In this document: piece by piece, positions 21,755 through 33,090 of the stretch
Position numbering within the stretch: position 1 is the stretch's first letter
How the letters are laid out: the number at the start of each line of letters is the position of its first letter
Source of the DNA: Patiria pectinifera
Lineage: Eukaryota; Echinodermata; Asteroidea; Valvatida; Asterinidae
NCBI GenBank assembly: GCA_029964075.1
Contig: CM057135.1
Location: forward strand, 24,764,863-24,828,862
Direction of reading: 5' to 3'
Length of the DNA: 64,000 nt
Notes under the pieces: model-generated
Database searches by the model: none
What the model saw: the letters and a program-made list of their open reading frames with translations, nothing else
Told to the model about the DNA's origin: nothing
Translations under genes and position numbers: made by a program

Positions 21755-21990
21755 ACTGAGAACATTTCTGTTCCCTCCTGGATGGGATGTCGGACCAAAC
21801 GGGGTTACTCCCCAGCTAATGCTGGTATCTATCTTGTTCTTCCGAGTGGAGGGAGGCAAGTGGGGGTAAAATGGCTTGCCCAAGGACACAACATTATGAC
21901 ATGAGTGAGGAGCCAAGATTCGAACCCTTGACTCTTGTTGACGCTAGCGCTACTCGAGCCGTACACAACTCGAAACTTTGTGCCCAATGG
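21755..21990 (-). mobile_element. tRNA-derived SINE
   Basis: On the minus strand GGCTCGAGTAGCGCTAGCG (A-box-like region) is followed by AGGGTTCGAATCTTGGC (a good B-box), then the SINE-body phrase TTGTGTCCTTGGGCAAGCC, and ends toward 21760. No protein. The body phrase matches that in the tandem array at 12535-13815. Confidence 0.7.
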
Positions 21991-24389
21991 TTTTCCCCAA
22001 TGCGTGAGATTTGTCTCAGCCATCCAGCCCGATCCTGGGCAGCACGAACAGCCTGATCGTGTTTGAGGCTGATGGCTTTAAGTTAGTCTTTGATCTGTGA
22101 GAGTCAGGTACGACGGAGGCTTCCTCCCTGTCGGAAGAGCTCTAATGGTTGGTTTTGGGTCCAAGAAGACAGCGAGAGGCATCTCAGGTCTCCACAGTGC
22201 CTGACGCTCTGATCATGAGTCACGAACCCTAATAATTAGGCCACTCTTTGCCCAAGACCACACATCAAATCCGACCTGATGGAGGTAAATACTGCATGGT
22301 TTGAGGGGAAGTAGTGGGAATACTGGTCCCGCTTGTTATCTGAAATAATCTAGTTGGACGGCTACATCCGCATCGTAAAGACGCACTGTACTGTCTTTGA
22401 GAAAAAAAGGTAAATGCAAAGGGAACGAACCTGCGTTCACAGGAACGGAGTGCCCATCTCTCTTTCGAAGCGACTGGGCCAGACTCGAGTCCATGAAATG
22501 CTGCTGTGGTGGATCGCCACACCTCCTCCACAGCTAGTCTGTTACCTTCCAAGCATTGAATAATGCCGCTACCTATTAAACGCTGCTGTCATATCACTGA
22601 TAATGTGCAATAACAGAATAATTGTTTTACAGTGTACGCAAGGAACAGGATGAACAGGTTTCAATGTTAGAAAAGTATAAATTTATGTGTTAAGCTAAAG
22701 AAAAAAAAGCCGAGAACATTAAATCAAAAGCAATATAATTTGCATGACATTTCGTAATCGTATGGTAACTGTTTTGTAGGCATTTTTTTTTTGCATAGTA
22801 CTTTTCTGTGGGCAACAGTTTTATCAAACTGTGACCTGATTTTTACGAAACAGAGCCCTAAATTTATTCAGCCTTTCCATTGGAGTATCAGTCTGGCTTT
22901 TTTTTTCCTTGGAGGAATCGCTGGGTAAACATAGAACCCTATTGATCACGATGCAGGTTATACGGGAATCAATTCAGCTGTACGTGACATAACGACGAGC
23001 AGCGGGGGCGGGAGATTCCTGCAAGTGCCAAAGTCAAAGTCACGCTTGATTTCCCGCGGGATTCGGCGAGATTATCACAGCGAATCGTGTGAATTCGATT
23101 ATACGGTTTTGCGAGACGACCTATTTATTATTATTTTTTTTGTGTAACAACATAAAAAAGGGCTTAATTTTTACGCCAATCGGTTGCATATTGTTTGTTG
23201 CATATTATTTATAGGTTTTCCCCGTTATTTTAACACACATCATACAAATACCCTAGAACGATACTTTAATTTCGTTCCCGAACATCGCCGAGCTCAATTC
23301 TCCATTTCCATTTCAAAAAGCCATCAGTGGATTTTTAAGGTGCAGTAATCAAATTTGTGGCAATCTCAATGCTGATTCGTCCTATTAAGTTCGGTAAAAA
23401 TTTTTCATGTAGCGATCTTTTCACCTTAAAATGATCCGGTCTCACGACTGTTTCATGAAGCTCCTAATGATAGGGTGTGAAATCATGAAATTGCCATTGT
23501 TTAACTATACGCCCTCACTTGGTATTCCCATGCTATATACTTCCTTTGCCATAACACTCTTGGTAGGTCCTCTGTCGAGAACAAGTGACCACTAGCCTAC
23601 ATGTATTTTAGTTGACCATATTGCCCAGTTTCCGGACGCTTGACCGACCATCTTCCAATCCAATCCCCGCTGCACTCAAATTGACAGTCGCAACTTTGCT
23701 GAGACATCTGCGTATGTGTACTATAGGAGTGTAATCTGCAGTAACACACCGGAAGGATTTTGCAATGCGTTGTATTAAAAGTTTTTGAGGCAAGTTTTGT
23801 GTTCACTATATTTGCAGAACTTGGAAGACTCTCCCCATGTAACGTGGCATGCCTCAAACCCACCCACTCCACTCACTGGAAGCTCAAGACGAATGCGTCC
23901 CTTCCTTTGGGCGTCACATGGTCGCTTGGTTCCTCGTAGGCATACCGGTAAGTTAGATTTATGTTCTTTGCAATAATATCTTTATCTCTCAGTGTCATAA
24001 TATTATCCTTTCCACCTGTGCTGGCTTTCTATAGACTTTGCAAACCATACGTCAACTTCCGATGTTGAGATCCCCAAATCCCCCATACCAGCTGTGCGTG
24101 TAACAGATATTGTGACGGGACAAGCATACTGCACTTATCTGACTTAGCATTTTGCAAAGGGACAGCTTGTGATACGTCTGATCATGTGTTACATACATTC
24201 AAGGGCCACTTTTCATGGAGCCAAATAAGTACCGACATTTGCTAAGCACACACAGGTCACCAGCCAAAGTGCCATGCAATGTTTATGGCTTGTGACTGGT
24301 ACCCATCTGATGTCTGCTTAATAGCGCATATATCTGCTCAGAGTTGGTTTTATTGCTCAGGCCGTGTCCGAAAAACTTAGGCCATGTCC
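21991..24389. other. No gene recognised
   Basis: About 2.4 kb of unique sequence with T/A runs (22783, 23130). Frames at 22265-22552 and 23597-23872 (minus) show no family resemblance. CpG is moderate near 22990-23100. Confidence 0.45.
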
Positions 24390-24560
24390 GAAAAAACTTG
24401 AGGTTGTGGAATTGAGCCCCGCCGTGGCCATGCTTGTTGTGCCCTTGAGCAAGGCGCTTTACCTCAATTCCTCCTCTCAACCCAGGTGTTAAATGGGTAC
24501 CAGCATTATTCAATGATGGGAATGTAACAGACTCGCTGTGAAGGAGGTGAGGCGACCCCT
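24390..24560 (+). mobile_element. Degenerate tRNA-derived SINE fragment
   Basis: Contains TTGTGCCCTTGAGCAAGGCG, CTTTACCTCAATTCCTCCTC and CCCAGGTGTTAAATGGGTAC, the widespread SINE-body block. The head (GGTTGTGGAATTGAGCCCC) is decayed. Confidence 0.7.
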
Positions 24561-24668
24561 CCCCCCCCACAACAACAGCATATGAGTCTGGCCCGATCAC
24601 TAACGAAATAGAGATGGGCACTCCGTTCCGTTTGTACACAGGTTCGTCCCTTTTACTTACTATTAGGG

Positions 24669-24749
24669 CTGCGGCTTTAAATTACACACGAGTCTACGGA
24701 AGCGCCTGCAGCCTCTACCGTAGACTCTTGTGTAATTTCAAGCCGCAGC
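24669..24749. repeat. 81-bp hairpin (32-bp inverted arms)
   Basis: GCTGCGGCTTTAAATTACAC (24669) pairs with GTGTAATTTCAAGCCGCAGC (to 24749), continuing as GAGTCTACGG/CCGTAGACTC, around a 17-base loop. Perhaps a tiny MITE or the ends of a deleted element. Confidence 0.8.
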
Positions 24750-24953
24750 TAAGCAATTTGGACACGGCCTAAGATTACCGTTCCTGAAAATGCGCATGCT
24801 CAGAAACATGAGTGGGCAGCTAGTCTGGCTCCCAGACCAAAGATTCTGATTATGCTGCAAATTGTAGATCAGCCTGAGTTAGATATCAAAGCACTTGATT
24901 AAAAATGGGCAGGATCCTGCCCGTTTCCGAAAATGTCCGAAGTTTTCCGAGTA
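24750..24953. other. Short unique spacer
   Basis: No feature recognised. Confidence 0.4.
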
Positions 24954-25176
24954 AGGTTTCGTTGACACTCGGATATATTCGCAATATCTCGGGTATTTTC
25001 TAATGGCAAGTGGTTGGTATTTGCTTACAAATACCCGTAACACTTGTTTATATATATCCTGATAAGTTTCCGTTGACACTCGGGTATGTTTGCGATAGCC
25101 CGGGTATTTTCGGGTGTCCAATGTTTTTTTTTGCAACAAAATACCTGTCATGCTTGTTATCAAGCCGTTACCAAAT
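24954..25176 (+). repeat. ~111-bp tandem duplication
   Basis: GTTGACACTCGG at 24961 recurs at 25072 with the following TCGCAATATCTCGGGTATTT / TGCGATAGCCCGGGTATTTT. TTGCTTACAAATACCCGTAA near 25021 recurs near 25133. Two diverged units. Confidence 0.7.
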
Positions 25177-25428
25177 TGAGTTCATAAAATTAAAGACTTG
25201 CAATAACAAATGTTCATGCCAGGCGTGCTACTGTGTGTCTGAACTTACTGTCAAATGTAGAGGTTGTGCCTCAAATATACACTCGTACGAGGGCTGAACA
25301 TTGCTACTTCATGTTCTATATTAAAATGTGAAGGTCACATGACCTACGATTATATGAGATGTCAGGGTCGTTTGATCAAGGAATCAGACTATTGACCAAT
25401 CTGGACACGTTATCAATTACATCACGGA
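25177..25428. other. Unique spacer
   Basis: No gene seen. The segment 25380-25410 (ACCAATCTGGACACG) recurs inverted just right of 27975, so the two neighbouring MITEs share flanking or outer-terminal sequence. Confidence 0.4.
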
Positions 25429-25688
25429 GGCCCCTCTTCAATGGCGAACGCAATGTGCCTGATCCATAACGGGGCGCAATTATTTTTTACGTAACCAAGT
25501 ATAGTCAATGACCATAATACGCATGCATTAGTTGGTAACAGAATGATTTTCGGACGTTCCTTTTTTAAAACACATATCCTGCGCATTATGGCCCTTGACT
25601 ATACTTGGTTGCATACAAAACTGTGCTTAGAGGGCAGTTGCTTTGTGCATTAGCATGCACAATGGTATCTCCATTGAAGGGGGCCTGG
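25429..25688. mobile_element. Palindromic MITE with GAGGCCCC termini
   Basis: Outer GAGGCCCCTCTTCAATGG pairs with CCATTGAAGGGGGCCT. Inner ACCAAGTATAGTCAATGACC pairs with GGCCCTTGACTATACTTGGT. The same termini bound a smaller element at 27853-27973. Confidence 0.8.
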
Positions 25689-26341
25689 TGAGTGTACAAT
25701 GATCCCGTATACCGGATTCGTCGATAGTGGGAATCGAGTTTTCGCGTATGCGCACGAAGACCGGATGCAAAGCGAGCACAGGCGAATGTCCATCACGTCG
25801 CGTATACAGCGCGGCAGGCATCAAGTCGGATAAATCAAAGCTATGAATGACAGGCTTTTAAGGAAGAAATCACTTAATGTTTTTGCTCCTTCACGAGGAG
25901 GGGAGATCTCCTTGACATTGCCTACAGTCATCCGTGTGCACCTGTAGTTTTTTTCCCCCTTAAATGCCAATACGCACTGGGCAGAGTTACTTGATGAGTG
26001 CCTCTTGAGCAGTACTTTGCCGCCACTCATGCACTCCAAAAAGATTGCAACGCATTTTTTTTGTTTGACTTTGAGTCACAAAATCTATCTGCCGGTATGT
26101 GTTATCTCGCTCATGATCGTCTCGCCTTTCGCTTGCTGTGGATTTGAAAGCGAGAGTGGATGCTAAGCGTTTTTACATTCTCTGCGTCGTCACGGTTCGG
26201 TGACGAGCACTCTACTGTTAATTGAACAGTTATCACCGCTATATTGTAAAGCAGAAAAGGTATGCCCTAGCCGGCACTGCGTATGGGAATGCTTTTTATT
26301 GTTATATATATCGTTAGTAAATCTGACTACATATATTTGTA
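25689..26341. other. No gene recognised
   Basis: Unique sequence. Frames on the minus strand at 25627-26039 have no family features. Confidence 0.45.
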
Positions 26342-26848
26342 CAGGGTGAGTAAAAAAAACCCGAAACCCAAAATGTCGGGACTATTGTTTTAGGGAACTT
26401 CTGCAGGTACTATTTTCAAAATCTAGTATATGAAAGCCCAATTCATAAGCTTTCTTTTAGTACCAGAATCAATCGAATCACTCATGTACTTTTCAAGTTA
26501 CGGAATTTTAAACTCAACCACCGTTTTAAGATTCTGTCCACAGATCACAAACAAAATTGAGTGTTCTTTCAGCAAAACGAAAACAAATCACATAGGGATG
26601 TGTGTGAATTGTTTTCGTTTTGCTGAAAGAACGCACACCATTTTTGTGATCCGTGGACAAAACTTTAAAACGGTGGTTGTGTTTAAAATTCCGTAACTTG
26701 AAAAGTACATGAGTGTTTTGAATGATTCTTGTACTAAAATAAAGCTTTTGAATTGGGCTTTAATGTCCTAGATTTTGAAAGTGCTACATGAAGAACTTCA
26801 ATAAAACAATAGTCCCGACATTTGGGTTTCGTTTTTTTACTCACCCTG
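26342..26848. mobile_element. Palindromic MITE family D, full-length
   Basis: Termini CAGGGTGAGTAAAAAAAACC and its inverted mate GTTTTTTTACTCACCCTG. Arms of about 240 bp stay paired almost throughout: GTACTTTTCAAGTTACGGAA against TTCCGTAACTTGAAAAGTAC, and GTGTTCTTTCAGCAAAACGA against its complement around the centre near 26595. No coding capacity. A half copy lies at 9938-10200. Confidence 0.9.
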
Positions 26849-26947
26849 CACAGCGTCTTCGGTCTCCATAATAACTATTTTATTATGACTACATTATGAC
26901 GGAACAAGATTGAGTGATTATCCTTTATTACGTCTGAGGAGTGTTGT
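26849..26947. other. Short spacer
   Basis: Nothing recognised. Confidence 0.4.
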
Positions 26948-27370
26948 AGTACTTATACACGTACTCGAGCATTTTTTTCGTGCTCGTACTCATGAGAATG
27001 TACTAGTACTCGTACACGCACTCATACCCATGACGGCATATTCATACTCGTAGTCGCACTCGTACTCGTGCATGTTCTCCTTTTGGAATTTTCATTTTTA
27101 AAAGATACATGCAGGGAAATACAGTTCTCATGGGAAGTACTCGTATTCATACTCGTATACTTGATAACTACATGTAGTCGAAGGCTACTCGTACTCGTAC
27201 TCAGGAAAAAAATTGCCTTGCACTCGTACTCGTACCATGGCAAAGTTCTCGTACTCATGGGGAAAAAATGCCTGTGCACGCGTTTTCGTACACACGGCAA
27301 AGTACCCGTACTCGTTCTCATGGCAAAGGATACTCGTACATGTAGAAATACTCGTGGGAATGAACTCCAC
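26948..27370. repeat. Degenerate TACTCG hexamer tract
   Basis: Frequent TACTCG, TACTCA and CTCGTAC words over about 420 bp with interruptions. The open frames on both strands (T/R/Y/S-rich, for example 27022-27321 minus) come from the hexamer lacking stops. It is internal and too degenerate to be telomeric. Confidence 0.8.
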
Positions 27371-27852
27371 TACAACACTGCGTCTGGGGACTTGGGACAT
27401 GAGTTATCTGTAATAACAATAAACCCGAGGACGTGGAACCAAGTCCTCGGAAGGTTTTCAGCTTCCATTATCTTCATTTATTAATGGCACCCAATTTAAG
27501 CCTCGTTCATAATTGAAATCAGTGGTAAACGGTAAAGAGTTGATGTGGTACGTTCACCAGTTAATGATTACAATAGCCCCGGTCGTATTAGCGCCGGGTA
27601 ATCGAGGTAGCACTATGAGACGGAAAATAGATTGTCAGACCACCAATTCCTTGTTACGGTAACTTTTATGTATTCGTGCTTGTCACGTCTCCGTACCAAA
27701 AAGTCAATGATTAATTTAATTTGTTTCACAGACGGTGCATGCCCTTATACCGGTTCTTCTGTGACGCCTCAGTGGGCCATATTATCCAACAAATCCAACT
27801 GCGCCATTGTGGCGGTATAGACGAATTAATCCGAGCTCGTGATAACTGTGTC
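27371..27852. other. Unique spacer
   Basis: No gene recognised. Confidence 0.4.
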
Positions 27853-27973
27853 CTCACGAGGCCCCCTTCCGTGGAGAAACTATTGTGCACGCTATTGTAC
27901 AACTTGCCCCGTGATGGATTGTCTGAACAACAGCTAGCACAGTGCTTTCACCATTGAAGGGGGCCTTCGTGAT
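27853..27973. mobile_element. Small MITE with GAGGCCCCCTTC termini
   Basis: CACGAGGCCCCCTTC at the left pairs with GAAGGGGGCCTTCGTG at the right; interior about 90 bp. It shares termini with 25429-25688, probably a deletion derivative of the same family. Confidence 0.7.
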
Positions 27974-28029
27974 AGAATTGATAGCGTGTCCAGATTGGTC
28001 TTTAAACAGACGAGAATCCAAGGTTCTTG

Positions 28030-28599
28030 ACGAGCTACTTTTAGATGAAAAAAATAACTGAAATTGCTCAATACCTTTAAAGAATATTACAATTTAAATA
28101 CAATGATCCTAAAAACTTCTTTCGTCCAAAAATGCGATTATTCAACTATCGTCGTCACAATAGTCTTCAAACATCACCAGCGATAAAGCCTCAGTTTAAA
28201 AGTAAAAAATATTCAACAAAGTCCTTTTGAAGGCCCGTCTTTAAAAAGAAAATGGATTTTATAAATCATATCGTTTGCCTAACCAGGGTTGTTAATAAAG
28301 ATATTGTGTACTAGAGTTGTTGACAGTTGTAGATACAAGTATTTTGTGTCATTTTCTTTGTTGTTCCAAACATTCAAAATACACAATAAATTGCTTTTTT
28401 GGGACGAAACAGGTAGGGTCATTGCATTTAAATGGTGATATTCTTTGAACGGAATGAGCAATTTCAGTTTTTTTTTTCCATCTAAAAGTAGTTTTTGAAA
28501 TTGGCTTTCCAGTCATTATTATTTTGGTGCTACATATTTTTTTTAAAATATGAAATACATTTTGGGGGGTTTGGGTTCCGCTTCTTTGACTCACCCTGT
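28030..28599. mobile_element. Palindromic MITE family C copy 2
   Basis: Left arm TACTTTTAGATGAAAAAAAT and CTTTAAAGAATATTAC; right arm AATGGTGATATTCTTTGAA, CATCTAAAAGTAGTTTTTG and TTTGGGTTCCGCTTCTTTGA, ending ACTCACCCTG at 28599. The intact right end (inverted: CAGGGTGAGTCAAAGAAGCG) links family C to the CAGGGTGAGT terminus of family D. The left end is truncated. Confidence 0.8.
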
Positions 28600-29950
28600 T
28601 CATGTAAATTGGTTACATTTTTATCCTTGATATGCAGCTATCACAGGCAGTGCATGTGCCGTTATCAGTTTGGATGTGTTTTTACTCTGTTCCCTTCTAT
28701 CACCTCATGTTTATTCAGCTGGCAGGCAGCTACACACATCCACTCGCTCATTTGTCTGTAATCTATAAATGCCGAGAGCTATGACAAAAAATGAAACTAG
28801 TAAAACGTAGTCTTTGTAGTTACCATAATAACTGTACGAGCAATATGCCCAGTCATTTTCTTTTGAAAATCGAATCTATAACAGATATGTCTCATTAGGC
28901 CAACGCCATGGATCAATAAATTGCCATCGTGCATGCCAATTCGATTTGAACCTTATCCCATAAAATGTTATCGTTTTTAAACATTAAAATCACAAATACA
29001 TTCAAGGAGAAACATGCTCGGGAACTACGATTCTCCTTTTTATGTGGGAAAAAAACCGCGCAGCTGGAAATTTGTAGTAGCCGTTCAGGACATGATAGAT
29101 CGTGAATGTAACTTACTAATAGAATTTCAAATTTGTACGTGTGTTCGAATGTTATAAGGCCTATCTATAATCCTACACATATCTGCTCACTTTTTGGCGT
29201 ACGTGCCAACAGTCGTGTTCTCCCGCTCAAAAATCTTTCTCAAATGAGTCCAGTGCAGACGATTCCGGAACTAAAAGTGCTGAGGCGGCTTACCGTTCGT
29301 GTGCAGGCGACTGTACTCTTTTTCAACAGGTAAGCCGGCGAGATGGCTATGCCATTTTTTTCCTATGCTTCTTTTGCAATCAGAAACCCACTAATGGCTG
29401 GTAATATTTCCCACCCTAGAGTCTCATCTCAAGTTAACCCGTTGAAATGTCCGTGCTCTCGTTCTCTCCAGTCCCTAGTGGGATACAGTAGAGCCCGGAT
29501 CAAACCACTCCCCGGAAACTTTCCCGTCGCGTCCGCGCGATGATATAACCGCGAGCGCCGCGCGATTTCCTTTTTCTACTTTTTTTCTTTTCTTTTCTCG
29601 ATCGTCTCGCGTCGGGCGAAACCGGGCCGGACTAATTCTGTCAGGCTAGGAATTCCAGAGATTGGATTTCGCAATCGGATGCATTACTGTTCACTTCTTC
29701 GTCTGGGCATTACCGGCAAGTTTATTCATATGACTTATCTGCAGATTGCTAGATCGAGCTTATAGGTATGTCGGGGGAAAGAGTTTCATACCTGTCGTAG
29801 ACTCAAATTGCCAGGAAATGGTCTGCTTTACCCGATACATTTGCTGACGGCATTATTTCAATTTACCCGTCGATGAATCGGGTATATGCGTTACTTCAGC
29901 CGTCGCATGTCTACCGGAAAGTATCAGTGTTGCATCCCGCCTTACGTAGT
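28600..29950. other. Unique sequence; CpG-rich patch at 29510-29640
   Basis: No exon supported. At 29510-29640 CpG is dense (GTCGCGTCCGCGCGATGATA; CGCGAGCGCCGCGCGATTTC; CGTCTCGCGTCGGGCGAAAC), unlike the AT-rich surroundings. It may be an unmethylated regulatory island; no transcript evidence is available. Confidence 0.45.
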
Positions 29951-30328
29951 ACACTTACCAGTACTCCATAGCACTTTTCACACGACACAGAAGAAGAAAA
30001 AAGAAAGCCAAACAAAAACACAAACTCACAATTTTTGGGAACTGACAATGTTTGGGAACTTCTCCTCATACTTAATGACAAATGAAACCAAAAACAGTTG
30101 CACTTTTGTATACGTTCAGGTTGTGGTTCACACTCACCTTGCACGTATACAAAAGTGCCCTATTTTTGTTTCTGTACACATTATCACTGTTGTGGCCAAA
30201 ACAAAGAGTATGGCTGGATTGCTAAGGAATTTCTGTACTGATCAGTCGTAATTTGAGAAAGATGTGCCCAGCAGTTTTTCAGTTAGACAAAAAAGTAATA
30301 ATGTGGACTCGTTTTTTTTGGTTGAGTG
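29951..30328. mobile_element. MITE with CACTCAACC-type termini, copy 1
   Basis: The right end GGTTGAGTG is followed by TA (30329-30330). The left end CACTTACC preceded by TA is diverged. The centre is a hairpin: AACAGTTGCACTTTTGTATA pairs with TATACAAAAGTGCCC. Shares GAGTATGGCTGGATTGCTAA and TTCTGTACTGATC with 34053-34464. Confidence 0.7.
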
Positions 30329-30330
30329 TA

Positions 30331-31560
30331 TCAATGGTTCCTCTGATTATGTGGTCATCCAGACGATCCAGTGTATGTAGGTCCTTAAAATGATGAATAT
30401 GCTCCGATTTCACTGTCCACTGAAGTCACCGTTGGCACGTTGGAAAAAAATGACTTATTTGGTTTGTTTTGCTTTTTTGGCAAACTTGTTTCTTTGAGAC
30501 TTTGAATAGTAAATATTAGGCCTACAACATTATCTCTATATATGAAAACACATCACAATGTATCGCTATTACGTAAAACATAACGTTGATGATGAAAAAT
30601 GCCTCACCAAGGTTTACCACGCCCACTTGGGATCAACATGCAAATTGAGGTTAGAGTAATAGATTAGTATATGGCCCTTAACCGTTGATCGCGCGAATTC
30701 GTACGATATGAATATGCATTTCGAAACCACAAACTTTACGACTCCACCCAACTAGCGGGTGCCGCGCTAAATGGGGCTTCCCGCTAGTTTGTGTATGAAT
30801 ATTCCAACATTACCTAAACAGATTTTGGACCTTGTCTATCCAGACGGTACAAGACGTATTAAACCAATCACGCGCCTGTTGGCCTAGATGTTCGCTCTCT
30901 GATTTACATCTCGCAATAATTGCGCTGTCCTTTCGCCGCCCGGCACCAATAAAGCCGTCAGTAGTTTACGATAAAAGCCAAATTTATGTTAACGGACCGA
31001 AATAAATGCCACGACACAGATTTTTAGTGGCGGTACGAAAACGAATGGTGCTAAATCACACCCCGCAAAACCACTCTTAAGCGCGCAGCCAACGAAAGGC
31101 ACTAGATTTTGTCATCCTTTGTCGTAAACATTCATCCGTTTTGTCTCTGTTGTTACGACAACAGAAATGGAGTGGATTTTCTGTTATGATATGAACGGCT
31201 GTGTTGAAATGTCATGCCATAGATTAATCAGTGTGTTTGGACGAGCGTTTACGCCATCGTACCCGTATGGAGTTGGTTGATTAATTCCGTGCGTGAAAGA
31301 GGGTTTCCAGAAAAAAATCTAATGCGGCACTTAATTGCCCCGCATTTTGCTTTTCACAGTGAACTTTTCTTTTCAATCATGTTGTTTGGCACAGAACTCG
31401 TCGATTTTCGTCAGTCATGATTCAGAAGTACAAAGTCTCATTACAAAAAATGCTCTACTCCCTTACGGCCATATCGTGCACAATGCAGGCTTAATCAGAC
31501 TTGATCGGTTGGACACGAAGTTTCGGAACAACTTTATCATGTTTGCAGTTGCATGCTATA
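30331..31560. other. Long unique stretch; candidate noncoding regulatory DNA
   Basis: No exon. The part at 30640-31280 matches nothing else here and is rich in homeodomain-like AT words, a forkhead-like GTAAACA (31124-31130), a perfect palindrome CTGTTGT-TACG-ACAACAG (31147-31164) and a hairpin AACTAGCGGG/CCCGCTAGTT (30750-30789). These are suggestive only. Confidence 0.35.
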
Positions 31561-32093
31561 CAGGGTGTCCCGTAAAACTTACCATGGGTGTCCCCCCCCC
31601 CAAAAAAAAAAATTGGGCAAGCAGATATCCTTTATTTTCGCAAAACTACTTAACATGAGTATTTCATCTTGATGGAGTACATTTATTATACTCGTGTGTA
31701 TAATCAGTGAAAATGCTATGGAGATCCATTAATGCAAACCAGAGATCTAACAGACTGTAAAAGGCTATGGGTTTTTCACCCATTCCAATGGGATTTACAC
31801 AGTTAGTGATATCTGAATTATCTGTGCATCAGATTGACATGGGCCTTTTCACTCTGATGTAATTAAAGTTAACTGTGTAAATCCCATCCCATTGGAATGG
31901 GTGAAAACCCATAGCCTTTTACAATCTGTTAGATCTCTGGTTTGCATGAACGGATTTCCATGGCATTTTTACTGATTATACGCAAGAGTATAATGAATAT
32001 GCTCTTTCAAGATGAAATACTCATGTTAAGAAGTTTCTGAGAAATTAAAAGATATCTGCTTGTACACCTTTTTGGAGACTCCCTGTATGGTAA
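31561..32093. mobile_element. Palindromic MITE family B copy 2
   Basis: Left CAGGGTGTCCCGTAAAACTT, right GGAGACTCCCTG; TA on both flanks. The core palindrome pairs CAAACCAGAGATCTAACAG with CTGTTAGATCTCTGGTTTG, and CCATTCCAATGGGATTTACA with its complement. The motif ACTTACCAT continues past the right end in inverted form (to about 32108), so the original element may have had a longer terminal repeat or inserted into another copy. Confidence 0.9.
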
Positions 32094-32112
32094 GTTTTAC
32101 GGCCACTGCATG

Positions 32113-32563
32113 CAGGGCCGGATTAAGTGTTCCGTAGGCCCTATGAGCTCCGTGCGACAACGAAAGAGGGCGCCCTTTTACCTAGCAACGACGTCCAATG
32201 GGCGGGACATTTAGCTGGTTGACGCGCACCGTTCCTTGTGTGTGACGGACGTACACCGGGGGATTTGTACTATGTACACGCAGTGGCCGCGCTTCGCGGC
32301 AAAATAGCAGTCAGGCAAGATGGTGTCGGTCGGTCACCCCCAACTGTACTTTGTTTGCCGGTGAGGGGGTACTTGTGAACGGAGCAGATAGGCGCTAGTG
32401 TTCTGTAGGCCCTACTCCGCACGAGCCACCAGCACCAGTTTCCTGTTGATGCTAAGCTGTACTAAGCAACCCAGGCCAAACTGGTTGCTCAAAAAGCCTG
32501 TTGGCATGCTGTGGTATTTTCGTAGGCCCTCATATTTTTCGTAGGTCCTATAATCCAGGCCTG
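32113..32563. mobile_element. hAT-like non-autonomous element (CAGGGCCGGATTAA terminus)
   Basis: Left CAGGGCCGGATTAA; the right end inverted reads CAGGCCTGGATTATAG. The flanking eight bases are ACTGCATG and ACAGCACG (six of eight identical), consistent with an aged 8-bp target duplication. The phrase GTAGGCCCTA recurs inside near both ends. No transposase frame. It sits 20 bp from the family B element. Confidence 0.75.
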
Positions 32564-32891
32564 ACAGCACGGATGACACCCAGACGGTACCAATTAACGA
32601 AGGCGGAAAAAGATACATTTCCTTGAGGATATCTTTGTAGTATTTTTAAATTGTGCCATTACCGGACCCGGTCTTTTCTCAGCTCCACGGATGCATTCAT
32701 GTCATGCCGCACGCCAACATCATGTTCCATCAACACACATTCTTGCTAAATACCAGGTCAGAATATGATCCATATCGCACCCGGGATAATTCATCACTAA
32801 ACCGAAGGGAACCCCAAAAAAGAAAGATCCGTTACTGAAAGATGTATAACAGTTTACCAAATGCAAAAGAAGCCCTGTCGAAACTTAAAGT
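32564..32891. other. Unique spacer
   Basis: Nothing recognised. Confidence 0.4.
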
Positions 32892-33090
32892 GACCTTGCG
32901 CCCTGACGAATACATGTACTAGTATGGTGTTGGGAAATTCTAAACAGGGTACCAATGCATCAGTATCTTGCGCCCTGACGGATTCTGGGACGGTCCTGGG
33001 AAATTCTAAACAGGGCACCAATCTATCAGCATCTTGCGCCCTGACGGATTCTATGACAGTCCTGGGAAAGTCTAAACAGGGAACCAATCT
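32892..33090. repeat. 66-bp tandem repeat, about three units
   Basis: TGGGAAATTCTAAACAGGG-type blocks start at 32931, 32997 and 33063, exactly 66 bp apart, each followed by ACCAAT and CTTGCGCCCTGACGGATTCT. Because 66 is a multiple of three the repeat reads as a 22-residue peptide repeat on both strands. I see no start context, splice site or domain to support a gene. Confidence 0.85.

Noticed and set aside
26948..27370. Interstitial telomeric repeat
   Set aside because: The hexamer is TACTCG, not TTAGGG, and is degenerate.
27022..27484. Frames with TSTST/YSYS-type peptides on both strands
   Set aside because: Produced by the TACTCG hexamer tract; both strands and several frames are open for the same reason.
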